Source: Tetragonia tetragonoides
Lineage: Eukaryota; Streptophyta; Magnoliopsida; Caryophyllales; Aizoaceae
DNA: 64,000 nt
Reading direction: 5' to 3'
Assembly: GCA_038025085.1 (NCBI GenBank)
Contig: CM076146.1
Span: 22,081,001 to 22,145,000 of the forward strand
Every line of letters begins with the position of its first letter. Positions within the stretch are counted from its first letter, which is position 1. The position numbers and the translations under genes are program-made. Below are positions 1-9,784 of the stretch, piece after piece. The notes beneath the pieces were generated by a model. It did no database searches and had not been told where the DNA came from. It saw only the letters and a program-made list of their open reading frames with translations.

Positions 1-350
1 CTAGGGTGATAGAAATTGAGTTCTTTTGTGTTGTATATTAAGAGAATGCATCCAAATACTTTGTTTGCTTTCATTTGAGTGTGAAATTACACCTAGGATG
101 TTTACAGTTACATACAAGCTTCAACTCAAGCTTTTGAATGCATTTACGCGTTTTTAAAAGCTCATACGAGTAGGGTGGAAGAGATTTGAGTTCTTTTGTG
201 TTGTATATTAAGAGAAAGCATCCAAATACTTTGTTTGCATTCATTTGAGTGTGAAACTAGACCTAGGATGTTTACAGTTACAAACAAGCTTCAACTCAAG
301 CTTTTGAATGCATTTACGCGTTTTTAAAAGCTCATACGAGTAGGGTGGAT

Positions 351-519
351 GAGATTTGAGTTCTTTTGTGTTGTATATTAAGAGAAAGCATCCAAATACT
401 TTGTTTGCATTCATTTGAGTGTCAAACTATACCTAGGATGTTTACAGTTACAAACAAGCTTCAACTCAAGCTTTCGAATGCATTTACGCGTTTCAAAAGC
501 TCATACGAGTAGGGTGAAA
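351..519 (+). repeat. Representative 169-bp satellite monomer
   Basis: One full period counted from GAGATTTGAG to the next copy at 520. It carries palindromic cores CCTAGG, AAGCTT and ACGCGT, plus an inverted repeat whose arms flank the ATTTACGCG stretch (in the preceding monomer AGCTTTT at 299-305 pairs with AAAAGCT at 326-332 around a 20-base loop). I do not recognise this monomer as a named satellite family, and I see no CENP-B-box-like motif. Confidence 0.9.
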
Positions 520-3068
520 GAGATTTGAGTTCTTTTGTGTTGTATATTAAGAGAAAGCATCCAAATACGTTTTTTGCATTCATTTGAGTGTGAAACTGCA
601 CCTAGGATGTTTACAGTTACAAACAAGCTTCAACTCAAGCTTTTGAATGCATTTACGCGTTTTAAAAGCTCATACGAGTAGGGTGAAAGAGATTTGAGTT
701 CTTTTGTGTTGTATATTAAGATAAAGCATCCAAATACTTTGTTTGCATTCATTTGAGTGTGAAACTACACCTAGGATGTTTACAAGTACAAACAAGCTTC
801 AACTCAAGCTGTTGAATGAATTTACGCGTTTTAACAGCTCTTACGACTAGGGTGATAGAAATTGAGTTCTTTTGTGTTGTATATTAAGAGAAAGCATCCA
901 AATACTTTGTTTGCAATCATTTGAGTGTGAAACTACACCTAGGATGTTTACAGTTACAAACAAGCTTCAACTCAAGCTGCTGAATGAATTTACGCGTTTT
1001 AACAGCTCTTACGACTAGGGTGATAGAAATTGATCGTTTTGTGTTGCATATTAAGAGAAAGAATCCAAATACGTTGTTTGCATTCATTTGAGTGTCAAAC
1101 TATACCTAGGATGTTTACAGTTACAAACAAGCTTCAACTCAAGCTTTTGAATGCATTTACGCGTTTTAAAAGCTCATACGAGTAGGGTGAAAGAGATTTG
1201 AGTTCTTTTGTGTTGTATATTAAGAGAAAGCATTCAAATACTTTGTTTGCATTCATTTGAGTGTGAAACTATACCTAGGATGTTTACAGTTACAAACAAG
1301 CTTCAACTCAAGCTTTTGAATGCATTTACGCGTTTTAAAAGCTCATACGAGTAGGGTGAAAGAGATTTGAGTTCTTTTGTGTTGTATATTAAGAGAAAGC
1401 ACCCAAATACGTTGATTGTACTCATTTAAGTGTGAAACTACACCTAGGATATTTACAAGTACAAACAAGCTTCAACTCAAGCTGCTGAATGAATTTACGC
1501 GTTTTAACAGCTCTTACGACTAGGGTGATGGAAATTGAGTTCTTTTGTGTTGTATATTAAGAGAAAGCATCCAAATACTTTGATTGCATTCATTTGAGTT
1601 TGAAACTACACCTAGGATGTTTACAGTTACAAAAAAGCTTCAACTCAAGGTTTTGAATGCATTTACGCGTTTTAAAAGCTCATACGAGTAGAGTGAAAGA
1701 GATTTGAGTTCTTTTGTGTTGTATATTAAGAGAAAGCATCCAAATACGTTGTTTTCATTCATTTGAGTGTGAAACTACACCTAGGATGTTTACAAGTACA
1801 AAGAAGCTTCAACTCAAGCTGCTGAATGAATTTACGCGTTTTAACTGCTCTTACGACTTGGGTGATAGAAATTGAGTTCTTTTGTGTTGTATATTAAGGG
1901 AAAGCATCCAAATACTTTGTTTGCTTTCATTTGAGTTTGAAATTACACCTAGGATATTTACAGTTACATACAAGCTTCAACTCAAGCTTTTGAATGCATT
2001 TACGCGTTTTTAAAAGCTCATACGAGTAGGGTGGAAGAGATTTGAGTTCTTTTGTGTTGTATATTAGGAGAAAGCATCCAAATACTTTGTTTGCATTCAT
2101 TTGAGTGTGAAACTAGACCTAGGATGTTTACAGTTACAAACAAGCTTCAACTCAAGCTTTTGAATGCATTTACGCGTTTTAAAAGCTCATACGAGTAGGG
2201 TGAAAGAGATTTGGGTTCTTTTGTGTTGTATATTAAGAGAAAGCATCCAAATACGTTGTGTTCATTCACTTGAGTGTGAAACAACACCTAGGATGTTTAC
2301 AAGTACAAACAAGCTTCAACTCAAGCTGTTGAATGAATTTACGCGTTTTAACAGCTCTTACGACTAGGGTGATAAAAATTGAGTTCTTTTGTGTTGTATA
2401 TTAAGAGAAAAAGCATCCAAATACTCTGTTTGCATTCATTTGAGTGTGAAACTAGACCTAGGATGTTTACAGTTACAAACAAGCTTCAACTGAAGCTTTT
2501 GAATGCATTTACGCGTTTTAAAAGCTCATACGAGTAGGGTCAAAGAGATTTGAGTTTTTTGTATTGTATATTAAGAGAAAGCATCCAAATATTTTGTTTG
2601 CATTCATTTGAGTGTCAAACTACACCTAGGATGTTTACAAGTACGAACAAGCTTCAACTCAAGCTTTTGAATGTATTTACGCATTTTAAAAGCTCATACG
2701 AGTAGGGTGAAATAGATTTGAGATCTTTTGTATTGTATATTAAGAGAAAGCATCCAAATACTTTGTGTACCTTCATTTGAGTGTGAAACTACACCTAGGA
2801 TGTGTACAGTTAAAAACAAGCTTCAACTCAAGCTTTTGAATGCATTTACGCGTTTTAAAAGCTCATACGAGTAGGGTGAAAGAGATTTGAGTTCTTTTGT
2901 GTTGTATATTAAGAGAAAGCATCCAAATACGTTGTTTGCATTCATTTGAGTGTGAAACTACACCTAGGATGTTTACAAGTACAAACAAGCTTCAACTCAA
3001 GCTGTTGAATGAATTTACGCGTTTTAACAGCTCTTACAACTAGGGTGATAGAAATTGAGTTCTTTTGT

Positions 3069-5835
3069 GTTGACTATTAAGAGAAAGCATCCAAGTATTT
3101 TGTTTGCTTTCATTTGAGTGTGAAATTACACCTAGGATGTTTACAAGTACAAACAAGCTTCAACTCAAGGTGTTGAATGATTTTACGCGTTTTAACAACT
3201 CTTACGACTAGGGTGATAGAAATTGAGTTCTTTTGTGTTGTATATTAAGAGAAAGCATCCAAATACTTTGTTTGCTTTCATTTGAGTGTGAAATTACACC
3301 TAGGATGTTTACAGTTACAAACAAGCTTCAACTCAAGCTTTTGAATGCATTTACGCGTTTTAAAAGCTCATACGAGTAGGGTGAAAGAGATTTGAGTTCT
3401 TTTGTGTTGTATATTAAGAGAAAGCATCCAAATATGTTGTTTGCATTTATTTGAGTGTGAAACTACACCTAGGATGTTTACAGTTACAAACAAGCTTCAA
3501 CTCAAGGTTTTGAATGCATTTACGCGTTTTAAAAGAGATTTGAGTTCGGTGAAATAGATTTGAGTTCTTTTGTGTTGTATATCAAGAGAAAGCATCCAAA
3601 TACTTTGTTTGCATTCATTTGAGCGTGAAACTATACCTAGGATGTTTACAGTTACAAACAAGCTTCAACTGAAGCTTTTGAATGCATTTACGCGTTTTAA
3701 AAGCTCATACGAGTAGGGTGAAAGAGATTTGAGTTCTATTGTGTTGTATATTAAGAGAAAGCATCCAAATACTTTGTTTGCATTCATTTGAGTGTGAAAC
3801 TATACCTAGGATGTTTACAGTTACAAACAAGCTTCAACTCAAGCTTTTGAATGCATTTACGCGTTTTTAAAAGCTCATACGAGTAGGGTGAAAGAGATTT
3901 GAGTTCTTTTGTGTTGTGTATTAAGAGAAAGCATCCAAATACTTTGTTTGCATTCATTTGAGTGTGAAATTACACCTAGGATGTTTACAAGTGCAAATAA
4001 GCTTCAACTCAAGCTTTTGAATGTATTTACGCATTTTAAAAGCTCATACGAGTAGGGTGAAATAGATTTGAGTTCTTTTGTATTGTATATTAAGAGAAAG
4101 CATCCAAATACTTTGTGTACATTCATTTGAGTGTGAAACTACACCTAGGATGTTTACAGTTAAAAACAAGCTTCAACTCAAGCTTTTGAATGCATTTACG
4201 CGTTTTAAAAGCTCATACGAGTAGGGTGAAAGAGATTTGAGTTCTTTTGTGTTGTATATTAAGAGAAAGCATCCAAATACGTTGTTTGCATTCAGTTGAG
4301 TGTGAAACTACACCTACGATGTTTACAAGTACAAACAAGCTTCAACTCAAGCTTTTGATTGTATTTACGCATTTTAAAAGCTCATACGACTAGGGTGAAA
4401 GAGATTTGAGTTCTTTTGTGTTGTATATTAAGAGAAAGCATCCAAATACGTTGTTTGCATTCAGTTGAGTGTGAAACTACACCTACGATGTTTACAAGTA
4501 CAAACAAGCTTCAACTCAAGCTTTTGATTGTATTTACGCATTTTAAAAGCTCTTACGACTAGGGTGATGGAAATTGAGTTCTTTTGTGTTGTATATTAAG
4601 AGAAAGCATCCAAATACTTTGTTTGCATTCATTTGAGTGTGAAACTATACCTAGGATGTTTACAGTTACAAACAAGCTTCAACTCAAGCTTTTGAATGCA
4701 TTTACGCGTTTTTAAAAGCTCATACGAGTAGGGTGAAAGAGATTTGAGTTCTTTTGTGTGGTATATTAAGAGAAAGCATCTAAATACTTTGTTTGCATTC
4801 ATTTGAGTGTGAAACTGCACCTAGGATGTTTACAAGTACAAACAAGCTTCAACTCAAGCTGTTGAATGAATTTACGCGTTTTAACAGCTCTTACAACTAG
4901 GGTGATAGAAATTGAGTTCTTTTGTGTTGACTATTAAGAGAAAGCATCCAAGTACTTTGTTTGCTTTCATTTGAGTGTGAAATTACACCTAGGATGTTTA
5001 CAAGTACAAACAAGCTTCAACTCAAGGTGTTGAATGATTTTACGCGTTTTAACAACTCTTACGACTAGGGTGATAGAAATTGAGTTCTTTTGTGTTCTAT
5101 ATTAAGAGAAAGCATCCAAATACTTTGTTTGCTTTCATTTGAGTGTGAAATTACACCTAGGATGTTTACAGTTACAAACAAGCTTCAACTCAAGCTTTTG
5201 AATGCATTTACGCGTTTTAAAAGCTCATACGAGTAGGGTGAAAGAGATTTGAGTTCTTTTGTGTTGTATATTAAGAGAAAGCATCCAAATACTTTGTTTG
5301 CTTTCAATTGAGTGTGAAATTACACCTAGGATGTTTACAAATACAAACAAGCTTCAACTCAAGCTTTTGAATGTATTTACGCATTTTAAAAGGTCATACG
5401 AGTAGGGTCAAAGAGATTTGAGTTCTTTTGTATTGTATATTAAGAGAAAGCATCCAAATATTTTGGTTGCATTCATTTGAGTGTGAAACTACACCTAGGA
5501 TGTTTACAGTTACAAACAAGCTTCAACTCAAGCTTTTGAATGCATTTACGCGTTTTAAAAGAGATTTGAGTTCGGTGAAATAGATTTGAGTTCTTTTGTG
5601 TTGTATATCAAGAGAAAGCATCCAAATACTTTGTTTGCATTCATTTGAGCGTGAAACTATACCTAGGATGTTTACAGTTACAAACAAGTTTCAACTCAAG
5701 CTTTTGAATGCATTTACGCGTTTTTAAAAGCTCATACGAGTAGGGTGAAAGAGATTTGAGTTCTTTTGTGTTGTATATTAAGAGAAAGCATCCAAATACT
5801 TTGTTTGCATTCATTTGAGTGTGAAATTACACTTA
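3069..5835. repeat. Local higher-order duplication in array A
   Basis: Rare variants recur in the same order at an offset of about 1.86 kb, roughly 11 monomers. GTTGACTATTAAG near 3069 and 4928 is followed in both places by a CAAGGTGTTGAATGATTTT monomer and later by the chimeric TTTGAGTTCGGTGAAA monomer (about 3540 and 5566). The copies differ by a few bases and by whole-monomer gains or losses. This is segmental amplification within the satellite, with approximate boundaries. Confidence 0.6.
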
Positions 5836-7460
5836 GGATGTTTACAAGTACAAACAAGCTTCAACTCAAGCTTTTGAATGTATTTACGCATTTTAAAAGC
5901 TCATACGAGAAGTGTGAAAGAGATTTGAGTTCTTTTGTATTGTATATTAAGAGAAAGCATCTAAATACTTTGTGTACATTCATTTGAGTGTGAAACTACA
6001 CCTAGGATGTTTACAGTTACAAACAAGCTTCAACTCAAGCTTTTGAATGCATTTACGCGTTTTAAAAGAGATTTGAGTTCGGTGAAATAGATTTGAGTTC
6101 TTTTGTGTTGTATATTAAGAGAAAGCATCCAAATACTTTGTTTGCATTCATTTGAGCGTGAAACTATACCTAGGATGTTTACAGTTACAAACAAGCTTCA
6201 ACTCAAGCTTTTGAATGCATTTACGCGTTTTTAAAAGCTCATACGAGTAGGGTGAAAGAGATTTGAGTTCTTTTGTTTTGTATATTAAGAGAAAGCATCT
6301 AAATACTTTGTTTGCATTCATTTGAGTGTGAAATTACACCTAGGATGTTTACAAGTACAAACAAGCTTCAACTCAAGCTTTTGAATGTATTTACGCATTT
6401 TAAAAGCTCATACGAGTAGGGTGAATGAGATTTGAGTTCTTTTGTGTGGTATATTAAGAGAAAGCACCCAAATACGTTGTTTGTATTCATTTAAGTGTGA
6501 AACTACACCTAGGATGTTTACAAGTACAAACAAGCTTCAACTCAAGCTTCTGAATGAATTTACGCGTTTTAACAGCTCTTACGACTAGGGTGATAGAAAT
6601 TGAGTTCTTTTGTGTTGTATATTAAGAGAAAGCATCCAAATACTTTGTTTGCTTTCATTTGAGTGTGAAATTACACATAGGATGTTTACAGTTACAAACA
6701 AGCTTCAACTAAAGCTTTTGAATGTATTTACGCATTTTAAAAGCTCATACGACTAGGGTGAAAGAGATTTGAGTTCTTTTGTGTTGTATATTAAGAGAAA
6801 GCAACCAAATACTTTGTTTGCATTCATTTGAGTGTGAAATTACACCTAGGATGTTTACAGTTACAAACACGCTTCAACGCAAACTTTTGAATGCATTTAC
6901 GCATTTTAAAAGCTCATACTAGTAGGGTGAAAGAGATTTGAGTTCTTTTGTGTTGTATATTAAGAGAAAGCATCCAAATACTTTGTTTGCATTCATTTGA
7001 TTGTGAAACTACACCTAGGATGTTTACAAGTACAAACAAGCTTCAACTCAAGCTTTTGAATGTATTTACGCATTTTAAAAGCTCATACGAGAAGTGTGAA
7101 AGAGATTTGAGTTCTTTTGTATTGTATATTAAGAGAAAGCATCCAAATACTTTGTGTACATTCATTTGAGTGTGAAACTACACCTAGGATGTTTACAGTT
7201 ACAAACAAGCTTCAACTCAAGCTTTTGAATGCATTTACGCGTTTTAAAAGAGATTTGAGTTCGGTGAAATAGATTTGAGTTCTTTTGTGTTGTATATTAA
7301 GAGAAAGCATCCAAATACTTTGTTTGCATTCATTTGAGCGTGAAACTATACCTAGGATGTTTACAGTTACAAACAAGCTTCAACTCAAGCTTTTGAATGC
7401 ATTTACGCGTTTTTAAAAGCTCATACGAGTAGGGTGAAAGAGATTTCAGTTCTTTTGTGT

Positions 7461-7465
7461 GGTAT
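7461..7465. other. Target-site duplication, left of element 1
   Basis: GGTAT directly precedes the LTR terminus TGATG and recurs at 10613-10617 directly after CATCA. The empty target would read GTGTGGTATATTAAG, a satellite variant that exists intact elsewhere (for example near 6455). Confidence 0.95.
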
Positions 7466-8293
7466 TGATGTGAAATAAGTAACAAAACGGAAATTAACCT
7501 TTGATAGTATCACACAAAGGGATCTTGTTCAAGAATCACTCAAGAACAACTCACGAATCACTCGTAAGGGTTTCAACCTGAATCACTCAGTTTGAGGGGT
7601 AAATACTCACGTATTCAATAATTAATCATCAAAGCACGAGTTTACAATAGCAAAGCTCTCCCCTATTTATAGACAAAGAAATCTAAAGCTATTCGGAATC
7701 CTAATCCTAGTCCGAATAGGAAACTAACTACGAAACTGACTACAATTGTAAAACGGACTAACTAACAGCTTTCCTAATTCCTAATGGACTTCTAATACTA
7801 ATAACAATCAGATTATTACTCTCCTAAACATATTCTAACTAATTAAGGGAATACTAAACGAAATCGAACTAAACAACTGATTACCTAGCGCCCAAGGCAC
7901 AAACCCGTGGGAACAGCTTTCCACTGTAAATTAAATCGCCTTTTAAACCCTGTTAAGTTTCGAATATGGGAAAACTCAAAAGATAGGAGTTTTAGATCTC
8001 TTTTCCAGCTTTCTACAGAACTTTGAATCACCACGATCCCATGTCGTATGAGTGAGTTATGATCAAAATACGAACCAGTGTAGAAGCTGTCAAAATTACG
8101 GGAATCCTTATAACGAATGAGATCATATAATAAGAGCTTTAATCCCGATCTTGTGTGTAAACTCCATGTAATTATCTTTGTAGGAGTCAATTTAATGCAT
8201 AACCACCAAAGAAACTCGATGTAAACAAGAATAGATGTTCTCTTGCTAGTTTCTTGGTTGTTCTGTTTACTTTGCACACTTGCTCCCGCATCA
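7466..8293 (-). repeat. Element 1, 3' LTR
   Basis: An 828-bp LTR that matches 9785-10612 over its whole length by eye. On the minus strand it starts TGATGCGGGAGCAAG just after the polypurine tract and ends TTATTTCACATCA. It contains a TATAAATA box (7664-7671, minus strand). The upstream coding frame continues into it as far as a stop at 7885-7887. Several blocks, such as the TATA neighbourhood and CAAATTGAGGGGTAAATAC-like stretches, resemble the LTR of element 2. Confidence 0.96.
7664..7671 (-). promoter_or_regulatory. TATA box in element 1 3' LTR
   Basis: Minus-strand TATAAATA in the context CTATAAATAGGGGAGAG. It is the counterpart of the box at 9983-9990 and could drive outward transcription into array A. 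Confidence 0.6.
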
Positions 8294-8832
8294 ATCTCCC
8301 TTTCTTCAAAAAGAATTGTCCTCAATTCTTCGTATGTAGTAATCTTCTCCTGAACCTGTATATTCATCAAATTTTCTTTACAAATATCCAATGAACCCAC
8401 AAGGTTAAGAGCCTCGTTGTTGTCTTCTTGATGGACATCTCTTTCTTGTTCTTGATCAAAGCTAGATTCAAGAAGTCCCAATTCCATCTCGGATTTCTCT
8501 TGCATGTCATCAATATAATCAAGATCTTTAAGGAAATCACCAATATTTTCTGGTTCAATGAATATTTCTTCGATAAACTCATCAACCACAGTTGGTAGGC
8601 TTGAATTATTAACTTGAACAACAATAAGGGGGTCAATGTTATTGGTCTTTTCTTGTGAATCTTCCATAGGAACAATATCTTTAAAGTAATCATCAAGATC
8701 TGGTTTTCCTTTGAATGTATCCACAACAAAGAGCCTATCTTCATTGATGGGTTGATCATTTATTATGCACCCATTCATGTACTCCAACTTATGATTTCGA
8801 CGTTGACGCGCTTGTTGGTATGCTTGTTGTGC
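7885..8832 (-). pseudogene. Element 1, acidic gag-downstream region running into the LTR
   Basis: Open frame in the same register as the gag upstream, separated from it only by the TGA at 8833-8835. The first part (8832-8294) is strongly acidic and contains FKDIVPMEDSQEK, then FIEPENIGDFLKDLDY, and ends EEREIDAGA across the LTR boundary. Element 2 has clearly homologous FKDIVPIEDSQEK, FIEPDNIGDFLDDLGY and EEREIDAGA. The last 135 codons lie in the LTR, with a hydrophobic stretch and KLLLYD and HNSLIRHG motifs. No zinc knuckle, DTG protease motif or YxDD polymerase motif is visible. No ATG opens this segment at its 5' end, so translation would need readthrough of the TGA or internal initiation. 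I do not recognise the acidic domain; function unknown. Confidence 0.6.
8294..8307 (-). other. Polypurine tract, element 1
   Basis: On the minus strand GAAGAAAGGGAGAT abuts the LTR start TGATGCGGG. It is the expected plus-strand primer of reverse transcription. It overlaps the coding frame (the EEREI codons). Confidence 0.85.
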
Positions 8833-9621
8833 TCATAGGTGCACTAGTTGTTGCTCCTTCTCTTGCCTCTCAATCTTGAGAGCTATCTTGCATACATACT
8901 TAAAGGATATGAAAGGAACAAGCTCCACCTTGTGCCTTAGAGTTGAGTTTAGTCCTTTGATGAATCTTGCAATCTTTAACTCCTCCTTCTCCACGAGATC
9001 ACACATCATGTGCGCGTTTTCAAACTTTTGGAGGTAGTCTTGTACACTTGAGGTTTCTTGGCTTAAGGACGTAAGTTTTAAAAATTGTTCTTGCTCAAAT
9101 TCTTTAGGCAAAAATCGGTTCTTTAAATATTTCTTGAGTATGTCCCAAGTCTCAATCTTTGCTTTCCCGTCCTTCTTGCGTCGAGCCTTTAGTTTTTCAT
9201 ACCAAAAAGAAGCATGCTTGGTGAGTTTATGCGTGGCTAACTTGCATCTTCGCCGCTCATCATACTCCTTGTATTCAAAGACTCTCTCCATAGTTATAAG
9301 CCAATCAAGAAAGCCCTCTGGGTCGTAGGAACCGTCATATTCAGGGAGTTCGACCTTCAAGTTCCTGTCATCATCATAGGGATGTCGTGGTTTAGGAGCG
9401 TCATTGGTTCTAGTCCCACTTGTGTCTTCAAACTCCTCATCGAAGTCGGGGTCACGGTTGTGGTTTCTCCAATGAATTCTGCGCATCCTTGTCTCCATGT
9501 TCTCCCTATCTTCTTGGTTTCTTCTTTCCATAGCAGCCATCCGCTCTTCTTGAGATTTGAAAGACGTCCTAAGATCCTCCATGGCTGTTAACAACTTTGC
9601 TAGTTCGCTGGACTCACCCAT
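8833..9621 (-). CDS. gag: Element 1 gag-like protein, truncated before any zinc knuckle
   Basis: 262 codons from the first ATG after the primer-binding site (MGESSELAK) to a TGA. Residues 1-60 form a charged, probably coiled-coil segment rich in E, R and M. A Retrotrans_gag-type core follows, with PEYDGSYDPEGFLDWL, then ERVFEY, HASFWYEKLK, the basic KARRKKDGK, TWDILKKYLKNRFLP, and a helical tail with SLSQETSSVQDYLQKFE. This core is typical of plant Ty3/Gypsy capsid proteins, which assemble the virus-like particle. The frame reads on past the TGA into the acidic region, so the stop either truncates a longer protein or is read through. A CCHC zinc knuckle, present in element 2, is absent. The start is chosen because the upstream in-frame extension through the primer-binding site has no ATG. 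Confidence 0.85.
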   Translation of the reverse strand: MGESSELAKLLTAMEDLRTSFKSQEERMAAMERRNQEDRENMETRMRRIHWRNHNRDPDFDEEFEDTSGTRTNDAPKPRHPYDDDRNLKVELPEYDGSYDPEGFLDWLITMERVFEYKEYDERRRCKLATHKLTKHASFWYEKLKARRKKDGKAKIETWDILKKYLKNRFLPKEFEQEQFLKLTSLSQETSSVQDYLQKFENAHMMCDLVEKEELKIARFIKGLNSTLRHKVELVPFISFKYVCKIALKIERQEKEQQLVHL

Positions 9622-9769
9622 AGCTTCGGTTGTTGGTTTCTTGGGGGTTTCTTGGCTGTCTTCGTGAACAAAGGGCGGATCTTGCAAGAATCTTTCTCTA
9701 AAGCTCGCTATGGTGTCGTGTTTATGCTCAGGACCGTGTTGTTTAAACTTAAGAAAGCTCAAACCTTTA
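9622..9769 (-). other. Element 1 gag leader
   Basis: Short internal leader between the primer-binding site and the first gag ATG. The gag frame is open upstream through it but contains no ATG, so it is most likely untranslated. No other feature is visible. Confidence 0.6.
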
Positions 9770-9781
9770 GCTCTGATACCA
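9770..9781 (-). other. Primer-binding site, element 1
   Basis: Minus-strand TGGTATCAGAGC, complementary to the 3' end of plant initiator tRNA-Met, lies three bases inside the 5' LTR. It primes minus-strand DNA synthesis. Confidence 0.92.
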
Positions 9782-9784
9782 AGT

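Larger units (their letters stand above)
1..7465. repeat. Satellite array A, ~169-bp monomers
   Basis: About 44 head-to-tail monomers. The landmark GAGATTTGAG recurs at 181, 351, 520 and 689, giving steps of 170, 169 and 169. Conserved landmarks in each monomer are TTGTATATTAAGAGAAAGC, CACCTAGGATGTTTACA, two AAGCTT (HindIII) sites about 10 bp apart, and TTTACGCGTTTTAA. Monomers fall into types that differ together at several sites: one has GAATGCATTT and AAAAGCTCATACGAGTAGGG, another has GAATGAATTT and AACAGCTCTTACGACTAGGG, and a third has GAATGTATTTACGCATTTT. No gene is present; ORFs here are short and are closed by stops because 169 is not divisible by three. The right end (about 6272-7460) closely matches 18208-19396 in array B. 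A satellite function such as centromere support is inference only. Confidence 0.97.

Noticed and set aside
160..180. TAGGGT in each monomer as a telomere-like motif
   Set aside because: It occurs once per 169 bp in the context GAGTAGGGTGAAAG, with no tandem TTTAGGG; interstitial telomere repeats are not present.
5766..5987. Recurrent 73-codon plus-strand ORFs (5766, 6948, 11451, 14491, 17869, 18882, 19557, 33792, 53154, 53828, 57709, 59732) that look like a repeated small protein family
   Set aside because: They open at TTG, span about 1.3 satellite monomers and recur only because the monomer recurs. No ATG, no domain and no flanking gene structure.
1..7465. Possible CRISPR array or other spacer-containing repeat
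   Set aside because: The repeats are contiguous 169-bp monomers with no variable spacers, and the context is eukaryotic.
8367..8759. 130-codon minus-strand ORF overlapping the acidic region of element 1
   Set aside because: Alternative frame of the conserved acidic region. The other frame matches element 2 at protein level; this one does not.
9134..9591. Plus-strand ORFs at 9134-9328 and 9382-9591 inside element 1
   Set aside because: They are antisense shadows of the gag frame and have no recognisable content.
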